DNA from: Acidimicrobiaceae bacterium
GTDB taxonomy: Bacteria; Actinomycetota; Acidimicrobiia; Acidimicrobiales; Ilumatobacteraceae
Length of the DNA stretch: 64,000 nt
Reading direction: 5' to 3'
Assembly (NCBI GenBank): GCA_947450115.1
Contig: CANFUE010000006.1
Coordinates: 23,341-87,340 of the forward strand
Part shown: in pieces, positions 63,656 to 64,000 of the stretch
How the letters are laid out: the number at the start of each line of letters is the position of its first letter
Position numbering within the stretch: position 1 is the first letter of the stretch
Program-made: the position numbers and the translations under genes
The notes under the pieces: model-generated
What the model was told of the DNA's origin: nothing
The model's input: only the letters and a program-made list of their open reading frames with translations
Databases searched by the model: none

Positions 63656-64000
63656 CTACTTGAAGGCGTGCGCGCGATAGTACGCAAGTTCACGCACACT
63701 TTCGCGAATATCGTCGAGTGCGCGGTGGTTTCCTTCTTTGCTGGGCCGACCCGCAGTGAGTTCGGGGTACCAGCGCTTCGTGAGTTCTTTCACGCTCGAC
63801 ACGTCGATACTGCGGTAGTGCAGGTAGTTCTCGATGTCGGGAAGATATGCAGCAAGAAAACGGCGGTCGGTGCCGATGCTGTTTCCACATAGCGGAACAG
63901 TTTTTGGAGCGCCCACATGACTCTTAATGAAGTCGAGTGTGATGCGGCCCGCTTCTTCAAGGCTCAAAGTGGAGGTACGAATTTCATTGAGCAAGCCCGA
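63656..64000 (-). CDS. orn: Oligoribonuclease, C-terminal part (cut by window edge)
   Basis: A 3'-5' exonuclease that removes the last RNA dinucleotides. The last 114 codons are present: SGLLNEIRTSTLSLEEAG at the window edge, the central PLCGNSIGTDRRFLAAYLP (DnaQ exonuclease motif II region, with Asp in GTDRRF), YLHYRSIDVSSVKELTKRW, and the motif III block NHRALDDIRESVRELAYYR with His and Asp. The N-terminal motif I (DxE) lies beyond the window. It is the last visible gene and runs leftward toward the MBL gene. Confidence 0.93.
   Translation of the reverse strand, partial: SGLLNEIRTSTLSLEEAGRITLDFIKSHVGAPKTVPLCGNSIGTDRRFLAAYLPDIENYLHYRSIDVSSVKELTKRWYPELTAGRPSKEGNHRALDDIRESVRELAYYRAHAFK

Overview
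The window reads as a dense, moderate-GC chromosome segment of an actinobacterium, most likely a member of the Acidimicrobiia (Ilumatobacter-like; inference). Actinobacterial markers include HspR downstream of dnaK-grpE-dnaJ, a WhiB7-type regulator, ClpS beside a DUF2017 (AosR-type) protein, a mycothiol-dependent isomerase-family protein, a DUF6049 protein, DUF5318 upstream of rpsF, and a bifunctional-type Dcd. Spacing is tight with many 1-13 bp overlaps. I see no phage, insertion sequence or CRISPR array.

Left part (1-13.4 kb). A leftward block (GNAT, DUF6049, DegV, Ser/Thr kinase, ECF sigma, putative anti-sigma, small membrane protein, trxB) matches the conserved actinobacterial pcnA-DUF6049-mviN-sigM-trxB neighbourhood. 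Here no murJ/mviN is present, and a kinase carrying a MviN-like extracellular C-terminal domain sits in its place. The CCA-adding enzyme runs divergently, followed by DUF5318 and the rpsF-ssb-rpsR-rplI-dnaB operon, with a cluster of DnaA boxes before dnaB.

Middle (13.4-45 kb). This holds an Rbs-type sugar ABC transporter with a divergent binding protein, two tandem SDRs plus an OYE-type Fe-S flavoprotein, tRNA-Gly(CCC), dcd, a heterodisulfide-reductase-like Fe-S membrane protein with a cyclic-nucleotide-domain protein, and gpmA. A divergent HspR-controlled dnaK-grpE-dnaJ-hspR-clpB operon follows. Next come yqeY and a HisD-like paralogue, purA-purB, a lysine-rich basic protein, pyrE, an ornithine-decarboxylase-like enzyme, and an ECF sigma with divergent zinc anti-sigma and a cupredoxin-like lipoprotein. 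The stretch ends with tesB, an OatA-type acyltransferase and three tRNAs (Glu, Asp, Phe).

Right part (45-64 kb). After aosR-clpS and divergent ctaB lies a terminal oxidase operon. Its last five genes encode a caa3-type oxidase and assembly factors. Its first three encode a degenerate subunit I homologue missing nearly all haem and copper ligands, a degenerate subunit III homologue, and a membrane protein with an extracytoplasmic domain. This shadow-oxidase module is the most unusual thing in the window. Beyond it are an ABC-2 exporter, serS, pdxH, a poly-gamma-glutamate-hydrolase-like protein, ccdA plus a TlpA-like thioredoxin, and a whiB7-type gene preceded by a recognisable uORF/antiterminator/terminator attenuator. 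The window closes with an acyl-ACP thioesterase, an MBL hydrolase and the end of orn.
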